Assembly (NCBI RefSeq): GCF_002933855.1
Contig: NZ_BFAQ01000035.1
Coordinates: 88,636 to 152,635 of the forward strand
From: Vibrio penaeicida
GTDB taxonomy: Bacteria; Pseudomonadota; Gammaproteobacteria; Enterobacterales; Vibrionaceae
Length of the DNA stretch: 64,000 nt
Reading direction: 5' to 3'
Shown: positions 42,531 through 51,926 of the stretch, piece by piece
Layout of the letters: every line of letters begins with the position of its first letter
Position numbering within the stretch: the stretch's first letter is position 1
Notes under the pieces: model-generated
What the model was told of the DNA's origin: nothing
What the model saw: the letters and a program-made list of their open reading frames with translations, nothing else
Databases searched by the model: none
Translations under genes and position numbers: made by a program

Positions 42531-44980
42531 GGAATTAACAAGCGCTTTATCAAAGTGTTAAGAACCAAACCTAAAGTCAAAAAACTAAGCAACGGTAGTA
42601 GAACCCATAGCCAAGGATGTGCATTAGGTGTTAATTCAAAGCCCCATTTCATCAGGCTTGCGACACTAGCTTCAGCACCAAAGCTCGCAATCACACCAGC
42701 TGTAACCGCCATTAAACCAAATTCACACCACAGAGTATTTGAAATTCGTTTCTTTGAGGCTCCAAGCGTTCGATACAATCGAATTTCTTGTTGTCGTTGT
42801 GAGAGACTCAATCTTAGAAGCGTAAAGATGAGCATTAATCCAGCCAGAACGCCAAGACCAGCTAAAACAGTAATTGCCCATACAATTTGGCTCAAAAGCT
42901 CCTGAATCTTAGCACCCATTGTACTGATATCCATCACGCTAACTGTTGGGAATGAGCGAGACAACGTCGTTAAGAATGGTTTATTCTCTTCATCAATTCT
43001 GAAGCTAACTAAGTAAGTTGATGGGATACTCGCCAAAACATCCGGTGAAAATATAAAGTAAAAGTTCGGTTTCATCTCTCGCCACTCTACGTAACGAACA
43101 GAATCGACCTTGGCTTCAACCGTAACACCGTTAATCACAAAGCTCAGCGTATCTCCTATCTCAAGCCCTAACTCAGCCATAACTTCTTGTTCGACCGAGA
43201 CAGACCCTTTGCCGACCCAACTTCCTTCCAATAACTCATTATGTGCAGGAATCTGATCTGCCCACGTAAAGTTCAATTCTCGGCTTAGTGCATCTGTCTC
43301 TTCTTCGGAACCTATTTTTTCCAATACATAATCTTTGGCGAGAACATCATTAATCGTACTTACTCGCCCACGTATTATGGGATAAGCCTCAGACCTCTCC
43401 TGTACGTTTCCATCAAGAGTTTCAAGATAATCATCAATTTCTGTAGATGCGATGTTTAACGCAAACACATTTGGGGCATTTTCAGGCAGAGTTTGCTGCC
43501 AGTCGCTAAGTAAATCTGTTCGTACCAACCAAATAATAGATAGCAGCATCAGAGACAACGCTAGTGCAGCAAACTGAACGCCACTTGCCACACTTGTGCG
43601 GTTAAGTCGGCTAACTGCAAGTTTCATTGTTGTGTTCATTGGTAACTTTGCGACAAGTCGTGTTATTAACGTGCTGGCTATTCCAAGCAATACAAACAGC
43701 ACAACGATACCAACTAACACCATCCACACCATTAGATTACCGCCATAGACTATCAGCATTGGAATCACAGGAACTAAAAGCAATAACAACGATTTTTTAC
43801 TAATAGACTTAGTAGATTCCTGCATTACGCTTAGTGCGGGAGTGTTCAGTAAATGCAATAGCGGTATTCCAAGTGCAGGTACGCTAATCAGGACACATGT
43901 CACCACAGAATATAGGTAAGGTGCTGAACCGTATGAAGGTAATGGATCCGGAAGCAAATCACCCATGGGTAAACGGAGCAGCACTTCCAAGCCGATACCA
44001 ATGGCAATGCCGAAAGTGATTCCGATGGCAAACAACACACCTAACTGAACCCACAACCAACGCGCTATCCAGTTTTTGCTCGCCCCAATACTTTTTAACA
44101 TCGCAATAGTCTGGCGTCTGTTGGCCACATAGTGTTGGCAAGTTAATACGAGCGTCGTTGCGGCCATCAAAATAACAATAGCGACGGTTAGAGAGAGATA
44201 TTGCTTAGTTCGAGTGAATACGTCGGAAGTTCGGCTTTGAGTATTTTCCGTCAGCCATCTATCACTTGGAGTTAATTCTGTATCATCAACAATTTTTTGG
44301 ATTGCAGCTGCGTCACCGTTAAGAAACAGCCGGAATTGAACACGGCTACCAACCTGTAATGCGCCGGTTTTATCAATGTCGGCTGAATTGATCATCACAG
44401 AGGGCATTTGCTGAAACGGATTAAAAGACAAACCGGGTTCTTCGGTAATGATGCCTGAAACTTTTAAATCTGCATCCCCTATCGTGACAACGTCACCCAC
44501 CTTGGTACCAAGCTGATCTTGCACACGTGGCTCTATCCATAACTCACCGGGACGGACCGAAGAACGAACACCTTCTTTACCAGTTAAAATCAGTTCTCCA
44601 CGTAAAGGGTACTCGTCGCCAACCGCTTTAACCGTTACCAATTGCATGTCTTCTTCGCTAAATGCCATGGTGGCGAATCGCGTTAAATTGGTTGTTTGTA
44701 GATTTTGTTTTGACACTTGTTCTAGCAAATGATCAGGAATTGGATTGGCGGATACAAATACAGAGTCGGCGGTTAAAGCATCTTTCCCTTGTTTAACTAT
44801 GACCTGCTCCATCCTGTCTGCAAGTGCGCTGAGGGCAAAAATACAGGCAATGATAAGCGTTAATGCGGCTGAAATCGGCCAAAGCTGACCTTGTTTGATT
44901 TCTCTAATGCTCCAGCGAAACAATTGTCGATTAGGCATTTTGAGTTTAGGGGTGGCAACTGGGGTTTGCACTTCTTCCAT
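42509..44980 (-). CDS. ybbP: YbbP-type ABC transporter permease (FtsX family)
   Basis: 823 residues. An N-terminal membrane helix is followed by a large extracytoplasmic MacB-like domain, then two FtsX domains (about 250-490 and 690-815) with several helices each. Segments MLKSIGASKNWIARWL and LYRTLGASKKRISNTLW are the repeated FtsX coupling motif. It pairs with YbbA. The pair next to tesA is the E. coli arrangement too; the transported or extracted substrate is unknown. A matS site lies inside at 44484. The start ATG overlaps the ybbA stop region by one base. Confidence 0.9.
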   Translation of the reverse strand: MEEVQTPVATPKLKMPNRQLFRWSIREIKQGQLWPISAALTLIIACIFALSALADRMEQVIVKQGKDALTADSVFVSANPIPDHLLEQVSKQNLQTTNLTRFATMAFSEEDMQLVTVKAVGDEYPLRGELILTGKEGVRSSVRPGELWIEPRVQDQLGTKVGDVVTIGDADLKVSGIITEEPGLSFNPFQQMPSVMINSADIDKTGALQVGSRVQFRLFLNGDAAAIQKIVDDTELTPSDRWLTENTQSRTSDVFTRTKQYLSLTVAIVILMAATTLVLTCQHYVANRRQTIAMLKSIGASKNWIARWLWVQLGVLFAIGITFGIAIGIGLEVLLRLPMGDLLPDPLPSYGSAPYLYSVVTCVLISVPALGIPLLHLLNTPALSVMQESTKSISKKSLLLLLVPVIPMLIVYGGNLMVWMVLVGIVVLFVLLGIASTLITRLVAKLPMNTTMKLAVSRLNRTSVASGVQFAALALSLMLLSIIWLVRTDLLSDWQQTLPENAPNVFALNIASTEIDDYLETLDGNVQERSEAYPIIRGRVSTINDVLAKDYVLEKIGSEEETDALSRELNFTWADQIPAHNELLEGSWVGKGSVSVEQEVMAELGLEIGDTLSFVINGVTVEAKVDSVRYVEWREMKPNFYFIFSPDVLASIPSTYLVSFRIDEENKPFLTTLSRSFPTVSVMDISTMGAKIQELLSQIVWAITVLAGLGVLAGLMLIFTLLRLSLSQRQQEIRLYRTLGASKKRISNTLWCEFGLMAVTAGVIASFGAEASVASLMKWGFELTPNAHPWLWVLLPLLSFLTLGLVLNTLIKRLLIPVNKGAY
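44484..44496. other. matS: matS site 5
   Basis: GTGACAACGTCAC, a perfect match to GTGACRNYGTCAC, inside ybbP. It is the last matS seen; none occurs in the remaining 19.5 kb. Confidence 0.82.
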
Positions 44981-45654
44981 TATGCCACCTCCAAATGACC
45001 TGCTTGCATGTGGAACGTTCTATCACAACGCTTTGCAAGCTCAGGATCGTGTGTGACAAGCACTAACGTTGTGCCGTGTTGCTTGTTCATCTCAAACAGT
45101 CGCTCAATAATATTTGCAGCAGTATGTTGATCAAGGTTTCCTGTGGGTTCATCAGCAAACAGAATTTTAGGTTTGATCATGAAGGCTCTAGCTAAAGCAA
45201 CACGCTGTTGCTCACCACCTGAAAGTTGAGTTGGGAGATGATTTTCTCGATGGCTCAACCCTACAGACTCTAACAATGAGCGAGCTCGGTCTGTATCCTC
45301 ATCTTCACCTTTTAGAAGGCAAGGTAAAGTGACATTTTCTAATGCTGTTAAACTCGGAATCAGAAGAAAACTTTGAAATACAAAACCCACCGTTTCGCTA
45401 CGAAGTGCAGCGCGTGCTTCATCGTCAAGTTTGGTTAAAGGCTTATCAAGTAACGTAATTTCCCCTTCAGATGGCGTATCTAAACCCGCGAGTAACGTCA
45501 TTAACGTCGACTTTCCTGCACCAGATGTACCTACGATGGCGACGCTTTCGCCACGACTAATTTCCAAATTTACGTTTTCAAGGATTGTTAAATGTTCTTG
45601 ATTAGTAGTAACTTGTTTAGAAACTGATTCAGCTCTTATAACGGATGATGGCAT
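44980..45654 (-). CDS. ybbA: YbbA-type ABC transporter ATP-binding protein
   Basis: 224 residues from the ATG at 45654, which has AAAGGAAACG upstream. Walker A VGTSGAGKST, LSGGEQQR and ILFADEPTGNLD place it in the LolD/MacB group. It couples ATP hydrolysis to YbbP. Its first codon overlaps the first codon of the divergent tesA gene by two bases, so each gene's promoter must lie inside the other's coding region. Confidence 0.93.
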   Translation of the reverse strand: MPSSVIRAESVSKQVTTNQEHLTILENVNLEISRGESVAIVGTSGAGKSTLMTLLAGLDTPSEGEITLLDKPLTKLDDEARAALRSETVGFVFQSFLLIPSLTALENVTLPCLLKGEDEDTDRARSLLESVGLSHRENHLPTQLSGGEQQRVALARAFMIKPKILFADEPTGNLDQHTAANIIERLFEMNKQHGTTLVLVTHDPELAKRCDRTFHMQAGHLEVA

Positions 45655-46273
45655 GTTGCGTTTCCTTTCGATCTTATTATGTGTTTTATTTTCTAACACG
45701 ACGTTTAGTCAAACTTTACTTATTTTGGGCGATAGCTTGAGTGCAGGCTACCAAATGAAGGCTGAGCAAAGCTGGCCGTCTCTACTATCTCATTCATTGA
45801 GTGAACACAACCTGAATGTCACTGTCGTTAACAGCAGCGTTTCTGGCGATACAACGGGTAATGGACTTGCCAAACTATCGGGTTTATTAGGCACGCATTC
45901 CCCAGATTGGGTTTTGATAGAGCTCGGGGCTAATGACGGTTTACGTGGATTCCCACCTAAAACGATCACTAAAAACCTAAGAGAGCTGATTGAAATCAGT
46001 GAACAATCTGGCGCAAAAGCACTGCTAATGCAAATTCGTGTTCCACCCAATTATGGCATGCGCTATAGCAATATGTTTGCTGCTATTTATGAAGACCTCG
46101 CTCATGAGTATAAAATTCCTTTGCTTCCATTCTTTTTAGAGCAAGTTATCTTAAAGCCTGAGTGGATGATGAGTGATGGTTTACATCCTAAGCCGGAAGC
46201 ACAACCCTGGATTTCGGACTTTGTAGCACAAGAAATTGCACCTTTTCTAAAAAATGACACCGCAATCGAATAG
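45653..46273 (+). CDS. tesA: TesA, periplasmic GDSL esterase / lysophospholipase
   Basis: 206 residues. The signal peptide (about 1-19, TTFS) leads to ILGDSLSAGYQ with the nucleophile S28. Further blocks are GDTT (Gly oxyanion residue), GANDGLRG (Asn) and DGLHPKPEAQ (catalytic Asp/His). TesA hydrolyses acyl-CoA thioesters and lysophospholipids in the periplasm. It is divergent from ybbA with overlapping start codons. Confidence 0.95.
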   Translation: MLRFLSILLCVLFSNTTFSQTLLILGDSLSAGYQMKAEQSWPSLLSHSLSEHNLNVTVVNSSVSGDTTGNGLAKLSGLLGTHSPDWVLIELGANDGLRGFPPKTITKNLRELIEISEQSGAKALLMQIRVPPNYGMRYSNMFAAIYEDLAHEYKIPLLPFFLEQVILKPEWMMSDGLHPKPEAQPWISDFVAQEIAPFLKNDTAIE

Positions 46274-46351
46274 TTTGCTGTTCTAGCTCAATTGAATATA
46301 CCCATCATTAGTGTAAGGTTATGCGGTTACGATAATAATTAGGACCAAGAC

Positions 46352-47482
46352 ATGCAGAACAAGCCAGTGATTGATGGTGTCGTTGCCCGCTCAGCAAACC
46401 CTGAAGGTTGTCAGACTGCTGTAAGTAAGCAAATTGACACTGTTAAGAAATCATTACCAATAAATACTACGCCTAAACGTGTACTAATTTTGGGCGGCTC
46501 ATCCGGTTTGGGTTTAGCCGCAAGAATCGCTCTGACGTTTGGTGGTGCAAAAGCAAATACCATTAGTGTTTCGCACGAACGTGCGCCATCGGATAATTTC
46601 ACTGGAAGTGCCGGTTGGCATAACAACGTATATTTTGAGCAAGAAGCAAACAAAGAAGGTAGCGTAGCGGTTAATATCGCTGGTGACGCCTTTTCTTCGG
46701 AAGTTCGAGAGCAGGTTATAGAAGCGATTGAAACTTACTTTGAAGGCGAAGTCGATCTCATTATTTATAGCCTTGCGGCCGCTAAACGACGCAAAAACGA
46801 CGAAGGTTTCTGGTACTCCTCAATTAAACCACTGAACGAAGCGGTTAAAGGTGCCTCAATACTACTGGAAGATGATTCTTGGGTTGAAAATACTGTAGAG
46901 CCTGCAAGTAACGAAGAACTCGAATCCACGGTTCGTGTTATGGGCGGTGAAGATTGGGAAAGCTGGATTGATACCTTAATTAATTCGGACTCAATCGCGA
47001 TTGGATGTAAAACCGTTGCATTTTCTTACGTTGGCTCCGACGTCACCCACCCTATCTACCTTGATGGAACACTTGGTCACGCGAAAGTCGATCTTCATCA
47101 GACGAGTCATTCACTCAATATCAAACTTTCTCAATATCAAGGCGGCGCCTACGCTTGTGTTTGTAAAGCATTGGTTACCAAAGCTAGCGTTTACATCCCG
47201 ACGTTCAGCCCTTATATCATTGCGCTTTACAAAGTAATGAAAGAAAAGCAAACGCACGAAGGCTGTATTGAGCAAATGCAACGACTGTTTAGAGAAAAAT
47301 TGTATGTGAACAAAATTCCAGTCGATCCAGAGCGCCTGATCAGACTTGATGAGTACGAGTTAGATACAGATACCCAAATAAAGGTATCGGAATTGCTCAA
47401 TGAGATGGATGCAACCAATTTCAAGCAAGTCGGAGACTATGCAGGCTTCAAATCTGATTTCCTAGAACTAAATGGCTACTAG
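46352..47482 (+). CDS. FabV-like enoyl-ACP/trans-2-enoyl-CoA reductase, divergent copy
   Basis: 376 residues against about 400 for FabV. The NADH motif GGSSGLGLAARIAL is near residue 48. The catalytic Y-x8-K motif is present as YLDGTLGHAK (Y236, K245). Other FabV blocks are NIAGDAFSSEVREQVI, VDLIIYSLAAAKRR, MGGEDWESWIDTL and HEGCIEQMQRLFREKLY. Sequence differs from the classical Vibrio FabV as I recall it (GASSGYGLASRI; PVRKLPETG), and the C-terminus is short, so it may be a paralogue with a different acyl substrate. It stands alone. Confidence 0.88.
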   Translation: MQNKPVIDGVVARSANPEGCQTAVSKQIDTVKKSLPINTTPKRVLILGGSSGLGLAARIALTFGGAKANTISVSHERAPSDNFTGSAGWHNNVYFEQEANKEGSVAVNIAGDAFSSEVREQVIEAIETYFEGEVDLIIYSLAAAKRRKNDEGFWYSSIKPLNEAVKGASILLEDDSWVENTVEPASNEELESTVRVMGGEDWESWIDTLINSDSIAIGCKTVAFSYVGSDVTHPIYLDGTLGHAKVDLHQTSHSLNIKLSQYQGGAYACVCKALVTKASVYIPTFSPYIIALYKVMKEKQTHEGCIEQMQRLFREKLYVNKIPVDPERLIRLDEYELDTDTQIKVSELLNEMDATNFKQVGDYAGFKSDFLELNGY

Positions 47483-47510
47483 TATTACAAATCCGGTTTT
47501 CATTTCGAAT

Positions 47511-47546
47511 AAGCCATTCCCCATGTACTTTGGGAATGGCTTGTTT
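47511..47546 (+). terminator. Terminator after the FabV-like gene
   Basis: An 11-bp stem AAGCCATTCCC/GGGAATGGCTT with a 10-base loop and a GTTT tail, 28 bp after the stop. Confidence 0.8.
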
Positions 47547-47771
47547 CTCTGAATTACCGCTGCACAGTAAAAACACACAATCCATTTATAAATTGAAGCA
47601 AAATGCTCAGATCTTGATCCCAAACTTCCGCTTTGTGCTGAAAGCGCGATGAAAAAATGGCGTACTGACTCTATTTTGCGACAATCCATCATCTAATACG
47701 TTGAACCTGAATCCTGCGTCATATACTGATCGTAGTTAGGATGAAGAAAATTCGGGAACGGAAAGGATTCC

Positions 47772-49679
47772 ATGTCAAAAATCGACGTTAGTCAGATTGA
47801 AATTCCAGCTTACATGCAAAAAAGCTGGCAACAAATCGTAAATTTGGTTGCGGAGTTATCCGACGTACCCTCTGCACTTATCATGCAAGTGCATCGGCAT
47901 TCTATCGAAGTGTATAAAGCTTCAGAGTCAACCAATACCCCCTATAAAGAATCGGAATGTGAACCTTTAGACGGTAAACTATATTGTGAGACCGTCATTA
48001 AAGAACAACGCTCTCTCACCGTGCCAAACGCATTGAAAGATCCCAAATGGGCAAATAACCCTGATGTTAAGCTAGGAATGATTGCTTATCATGGAATTCC
48101 ATTAAATTGGCCAAATGGCGATCCATTTGGCACCATGTGTATTCTTGATAATAAAGAAAACCACTTTTCTCCCACGATTAAGTCACTTCTCGACTCATTT
48201 CGAGAGTCTGTAGAGTCGCAACTTGCCCTGATTTATCAACAGTATCAATTGGAACAAACCAATCGAGAGTTACGCAACCGAGTTCAAAGCCGAACACAAG
48301 ATCTTGCCAGCTTGAATTTTTCGCTTGGAACGGAGATTGATCGCCGTAAAGCAGCAGAACAAAAAGTTCTTTACCAACAATCCCATGATTTAGGTACTGG
48401 TTTTCTCAATAGGCTGGCTTTGATTGACGAGGCACAGACATTACTTGGCCAGATGAAATCAACAGACAGCACCCTCGCCTTTGTTCATGTTGGTTTTACA
48501 AACGGTCGTCGATTGTTAGCAAAGCATGGTTATGAAGTGTTTGATACTGTGCTTAAAGAGTATCGAAAGCGCGTTGGTTTCATCGATGTATTACATAGCA
48601 TCACGGCTCGTACATCCACTATCGATCTCGTTTTCGCGCTTGAGATTGAAGAGTCGCAACACAACCTTGAATCGCTCTGTCAACGCTTAGTGGATATAGG
48701 TCAATCGGAATTTTTTATTAACGGTCAGCCACTTCATTTGCATGCATTCATTGGTGTCGCCACTTCATACGATGCAGATAACGCAAACTTAATGCTTAAG
48801 CACGCAGGTGAAGCAATGCTTGCTTGTAAAGATTCGGGCAAAAAATATGCGTTTTATGCCAATTCAAACATTACAACGCCCACCAACAATCAATTAGAAA
48901 GCTATTTACTGCAAGCGGTTAGAAATGACGATTTAACGCTTTACTTCCAACCAAAAGTATCGCCAAGGAACGGGTATTGGCTAGGAGCGGAAGCACTCCT
49001 TCGTTGGAACCACCCGGTACTGGGGCAAGTCTCAAACGATTCGTTGATACAACTAGCAGAAAAGAACGGCTTAATTTTTGAAGTCGGAAACTACGTATTA
49101 AGAAGCGCGATTCAGCGTGCCGCTGAGTGGACGAAGTACATGAAGGATTTTCGTGTTGCAATTAACGTCTCTGCGGTTCAATTGCGAGATCCAAACTTTG
49201 TCGAACAAATCGAACAATTACTTGATTATTATAAGCTTAATCCAAAATGTTTAGAGCTAGAAGTAACAGAAACCAGCTTAATAGCCGATGAGTTTCTCGC
49301 AGGGCAAACACTTCGTAAGCTTCATGGGCTAGGTGTTACGTTGTCACTAGATGATTTTGGTACGGGTTATTCTTCTTTCAGTTATCTTAAGAAATACCCA
49401 TTTGACTGCATTAAAATTGATAAAAGTTTTATCAATCAAATTTCCGGTAGTGAGCAAGATAAAGAAATTATCCGCTCTATTATTCATGTGGCTAAGAAGC
49501 TCAAATTGAAAGTGGTTATGGAAGGTGTGGAAAGCCACGATCAAGAACAGTTCATCCTTGATGAAGGCTGCGATTATGTTCAGGGATACCTCTATGGCAA
49601 ACCCATGAATACCCATGAGTTTGAAAATAGTCTCATCACCAAAAAGTTTAACGGTCAACGTATCGCGGCAAGGCATTGA
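47772..49679 (+). CDS. GAF / degenerate GGDEF / EAL c-di-GMP phosphodiesterase
   Basis: 635 residues. A GAF sensor domain (about 20-155), a coiled linker (about 160-200), a GGDEF-like domain (about 200-365) whose active motif is lost, and an EAL domain (about 385-620). The EAL domain has the active residues: GAEALLRWNHP (about 405), INVSAVQLRD, EVTETSLI, LDDFGTGYSS, IKIDKSFI and VMEGVESHDQ. It should degrade c-di-GMP, perhaps gated by GTP or a small ligand. It is soluble, with no membrane segment. Confidence 0.92.
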   Translation: MSKIDVSQIEIPAYMQKSWQQIVNLVAELSDVPSALIMQVHRHSIEVYKASESTNTPYKESECEPLDGKLYCETVIKEQRSLTVPNALKDPKWANNPDVKLGMIAYHGIPLNWPNGDPFGTMCILDNKENHFSPTIKSLLDSFRESVESQLALIYQQYQLEQTNRELRNRVQSRTQDLASLNFSLGTEIDRRKAAEQKVLYQQSHDLGTGFLNRLALIDEAQTLLGQMKSTDSTLAFVHVGFTNGRRLLAKHGYEVFDTVLKEYRKRVGFIDVLHSITARTSTIDLVFALEIEESQHNLESLCQRLVDIGQSEFFINGQPLHLHAFIGVATSYDADNANLMLKHAGEAMLACKDSGKKYAFYANSNITTPTNNQLESYLLQAVRNDDLTLYFQPKVSPRNGYWLGAEALLRWNHPVLGQVSNDSLIQLAEKNGLIFEVGNYVLRSAIQRAAEWTKYMKDFRVAINVSAVQLRDPNFVEQIEQLLDYYKLNPKCLELEVTETSLIADEFLAGQTLRKLHGLGVTLSLDDFGTGYSSFSYLKKYPFDCIKIDKSFINQISGSEQDKEIIRSIIHVAKKLKLKVVMEGVESHDQEQFILDEGCDYVQGYLYGKPMNTHEFENSLITKKFNGQRIAARH

Positions 49680-49866
49680 AGAACGTTATAGAATTGAAGA
49701 AGGCTATACGGTCAGACAACTTAGCAATTAGCACCTAAAACCATGGATACGTGAGCTAATATATCGGTCAAAAAGACATTTTTATTGTCGCGCACTTTCA
49801 AGGTCGCATCTTTACATGTTTTGGGTATAATCTCCGCCCACTCCAATCTAAATAGTGACTTCTCGA

Positions 49867-51525
49867 ATGGATCAACTGATCGCATTACTTAAAACAATTG
49901 AAAAACAAAACTATCGCAGTTACCAGAAAATTAAAGGCAGTTACGATTTCGGAGATTTTGAGTTGTTCATTGATAGTACTCAAGCCGATCCATTTGCTCC
50001 TGCCTCTAGAGTTCGCGCTTTCCGTCAGTGGTCTTTAACAGGTTTAGAGTGGTTAAAAGAAACATCACCGGCATTCCAACGAGCAGCACGAGATTTTATT
50101 GCTCGATCTTTTGCTCACTTTGCAGCGCAAGAAAACAACGTATTCATCGCGTCGACGGGTCAAACGGTTTTGGACCATACTTCCGTTGTATTCACCGAAG
50201 AAGGAATAGAGCTTCGATTTAGAGTTGACCTCCCTGCAGATGGGCGCACAATTCTTGGTAAGAAAGCGATCAATATTCTTACGTTTTACTTACCAAAGTT
50301 TATCCGCAAAGCCACTCTACACAGAGAGCTCGATATTGACCGTCTTAAGCAGCACTGCGAAATTATTGAAGACCAAGTCGCACTAAGAAAACAGCTTTCT
50401 GAACACAACTTGATGGCGTTTGTAGGTAACGGCAGCGTATTGCCTCGTAAAGCGGGCAACAGTGATTTACCTATGCAAGACGCGGTTGAATTCTCTTCTC
50501 CAGAATCACTCACTATTGAGTTAGATACGCCAAACTCCGGAAAGATAAAAGGCATGGGCATTCCAAAAGGCATCACTCTCGTTGTTGGTGGTGGTTTTCA
50601 CGGAAAGTCTACCCTATTGAACGCTGTCGAACGTTCTATTTATGACCATATCCCTGGTGATGGGCGTGAGTATGTTGTCGCTGATGAAAATGCAATGAAA
50701 ATACGCGCTGAAGATGGTCGTTGCGTGCACAATTTAAACTTATCGAATTACATTAATCACTTGCCGCAGGGTCGTAGTACAGATGAGTTTTCTACTCAAG
50801 ATGCTTCCGGTTCCACTTCTCAGGCAGCTTGGCTCCAAGAGTCCATTGAATCTGGCGCAACTGCTCTACTGATTGATGAAGATACTTCCGCAACCAACTT
50901 CATGATCCGTGACGAACGTATGCAAGCGCTCGTTAGCAAAGGGGAAGAACCCATCACTCCTTTAGTGGATCGCATCGGTCAGATCCGTGATGAGCTCGAT
51001 ATATCCACCTTGATCGTAATGGGTGGCTCTGGTGATTACCTAGACGTTGCCGATACCGTCATTCAAATGCACGACTACCAAGCAGTCGATGTAACTGAAA
51101 AAGCAAAAGAAGTGATCAAACTGCATCCGACACAGCGTGTTCAAGAAGCGACTGAAGCGCTCGCAACGTTCTCTGAACGCTCATTTAATTCAAAATCACT
51201 GCAAGGTATTTTGGCTGAAGGTAAGTTCCGTGTTGGTTCGAAAGGAAAGGCACGTTTGAGGTTTGGTAAAGAACAAGTGGATCTACAAGCGCTTGAACAA
51301 ATTGAGTCTGAAAGCCAAATTAACGCTATTGGATGGGTGTGGTTTCAATTTGCTCAGCTTCCTAGCTGGTCAAAGTATCCAGCAAAAGATCTAGCAAACA
51401 TGATTAAGGAAGATAGTTGGTTTGATGCCATGCCAAAACATGGTGACCTAGCAAAACCACGAGTGATTGATGTCATGGCGGCACTAAACCGCATGAGGCA
51501 ATCCCAGTTTAAAGCCGCTAAATAG
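49867..51525 (+). CDS. ABC-ATPase domain protein (PF09818 family)
   Basis: 552 residues from the ATG at 49867; a GTG at 49855 adds four residues, and neither has a clear ribosome site. The P-loop is GGGFHGKSTLL (around residue 240). The LQESIESGATALLIDEDTSATNFM segment is the Walker B region. The family includes bacterial proteins of unknown role and a trypanosome mitochondrial RNA-editing component. Nothing in the neighbourhood shows a partner. Confidence 0.88.
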   Translation: MDQLIALLKTIEKQNYRSYQKIKGSYDFGDFELFIDSTQADPFAPASRVRAFRQWSLTGLEWLKETSPAFQRAARDFIARSFAHFAAQENNVFIASTGQTVLDHTSVVFTEEGIELRFRVDLPADGRTILGKKAINILTFYLPKFIRKATLHRELDIDRLKQHCEIIEDQVALRKQLSEHNLMAFVGNGSVLPRKAGNSDLPMQDAVEFSSPESLTIELDTPNSGKIKGMGIPKGITLVVGGGFHGKSTLLNAVERSIYDHIPGDGREYVVADENAMKIRAEDGRCVHNLNLSNYINHLPQGRSTDEFSTQDASGSTSQAAWLQESIESGATALLIDEDTSATNFMIRDERMQALVSKGEEPITPLVDRIGQIRDELDISTLIVMGGSGDYLDVADTVIQMHDYQAVDVTEKAKEVIKLHPTQRVQEATEALATFSERSFNSKSLQGILAEGKFRVGSKGKARLRFGKEQVDLQALEQIESESQINAIGWVWFQFAQLPSWSKYPAKDLANMIKEDSWFDAMPKHGDLAKPRVIDVMAALNRMRQSQFKAAK

Positions 51526-51649
51526 CCTGAGCAACTCTCACTTTAAACTGGTTACTGATTGTGTGTATACTCAAACGACCTCGATAGGTCTGTTTGAGTA
51601 TCACTTAGCTTGTCTGTATCTCAGTCAAAAACATATCTATGTTGTAGCC

Positions 51650-51676
51650 AAAAACAAAGGAGCCATATGGCTCCTT
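51650..51676 (-). terminator. Terminator of the 31-residue membrane protein gene
   Basis: The stem AAGGAGCC/GGCTCCTT (51657-51664 with 51669-51676) is followed on the minus strand by TTTGTTTTT. It is 41 bp beyond the small gene's stop. Confidence 0.75.
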
Positions 51677-51716
51677 AATTGTATCTTTATCGAATTGTTT
51701 TGATATCGATACTCAA

Positions 51717-51812
51717 CTACATCCCAGTAAGCGGGATAAAATAGACCAATGCAGACCAAGCAAAAATCCATACACACACCATTACGGTGTCTAGCCAGTC
51801 TCTACTCCACAT
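51717..51812 (-). CDS. 31-residue single-span membrane protein
   Basis: A short frame starting MWSRDWLDTVMVCVWIFAWS. The middle 20 residues form one hydrophobic helix and the end is YFIPLTGM. A GGGAG ribosome site lies 9 bases before the ATG, and a terminator follows. I do not recognise a family. An in-frame TTG-started extension to 51911 is unlikely, because it lacks a ribosome site. Small single-span proteins of this kind often bind larger membrane complexes; no partner can be named. Confidence 0.6.
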   Translation of the reverse strand: MWSRDWLDTVMVCVWIFAWSALVYFIPLTGM

Positions 51813-51926
51813 ATGGTACTCTCCCAATGCATAAAATAAGTGATGCTCATGGCTAACTCGTAGCCGGCAGTGAATCATCTCTCGCATTGATAGAAGCAAA
51901 ATACAGACCAACTGTTTAATTTCTGA

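Noticed and set aside
42555..42905. 116-codon plus-strand frame inside ybbP
   Set aside because: Antisense shadow of the permease; composition is not that of a real protein.
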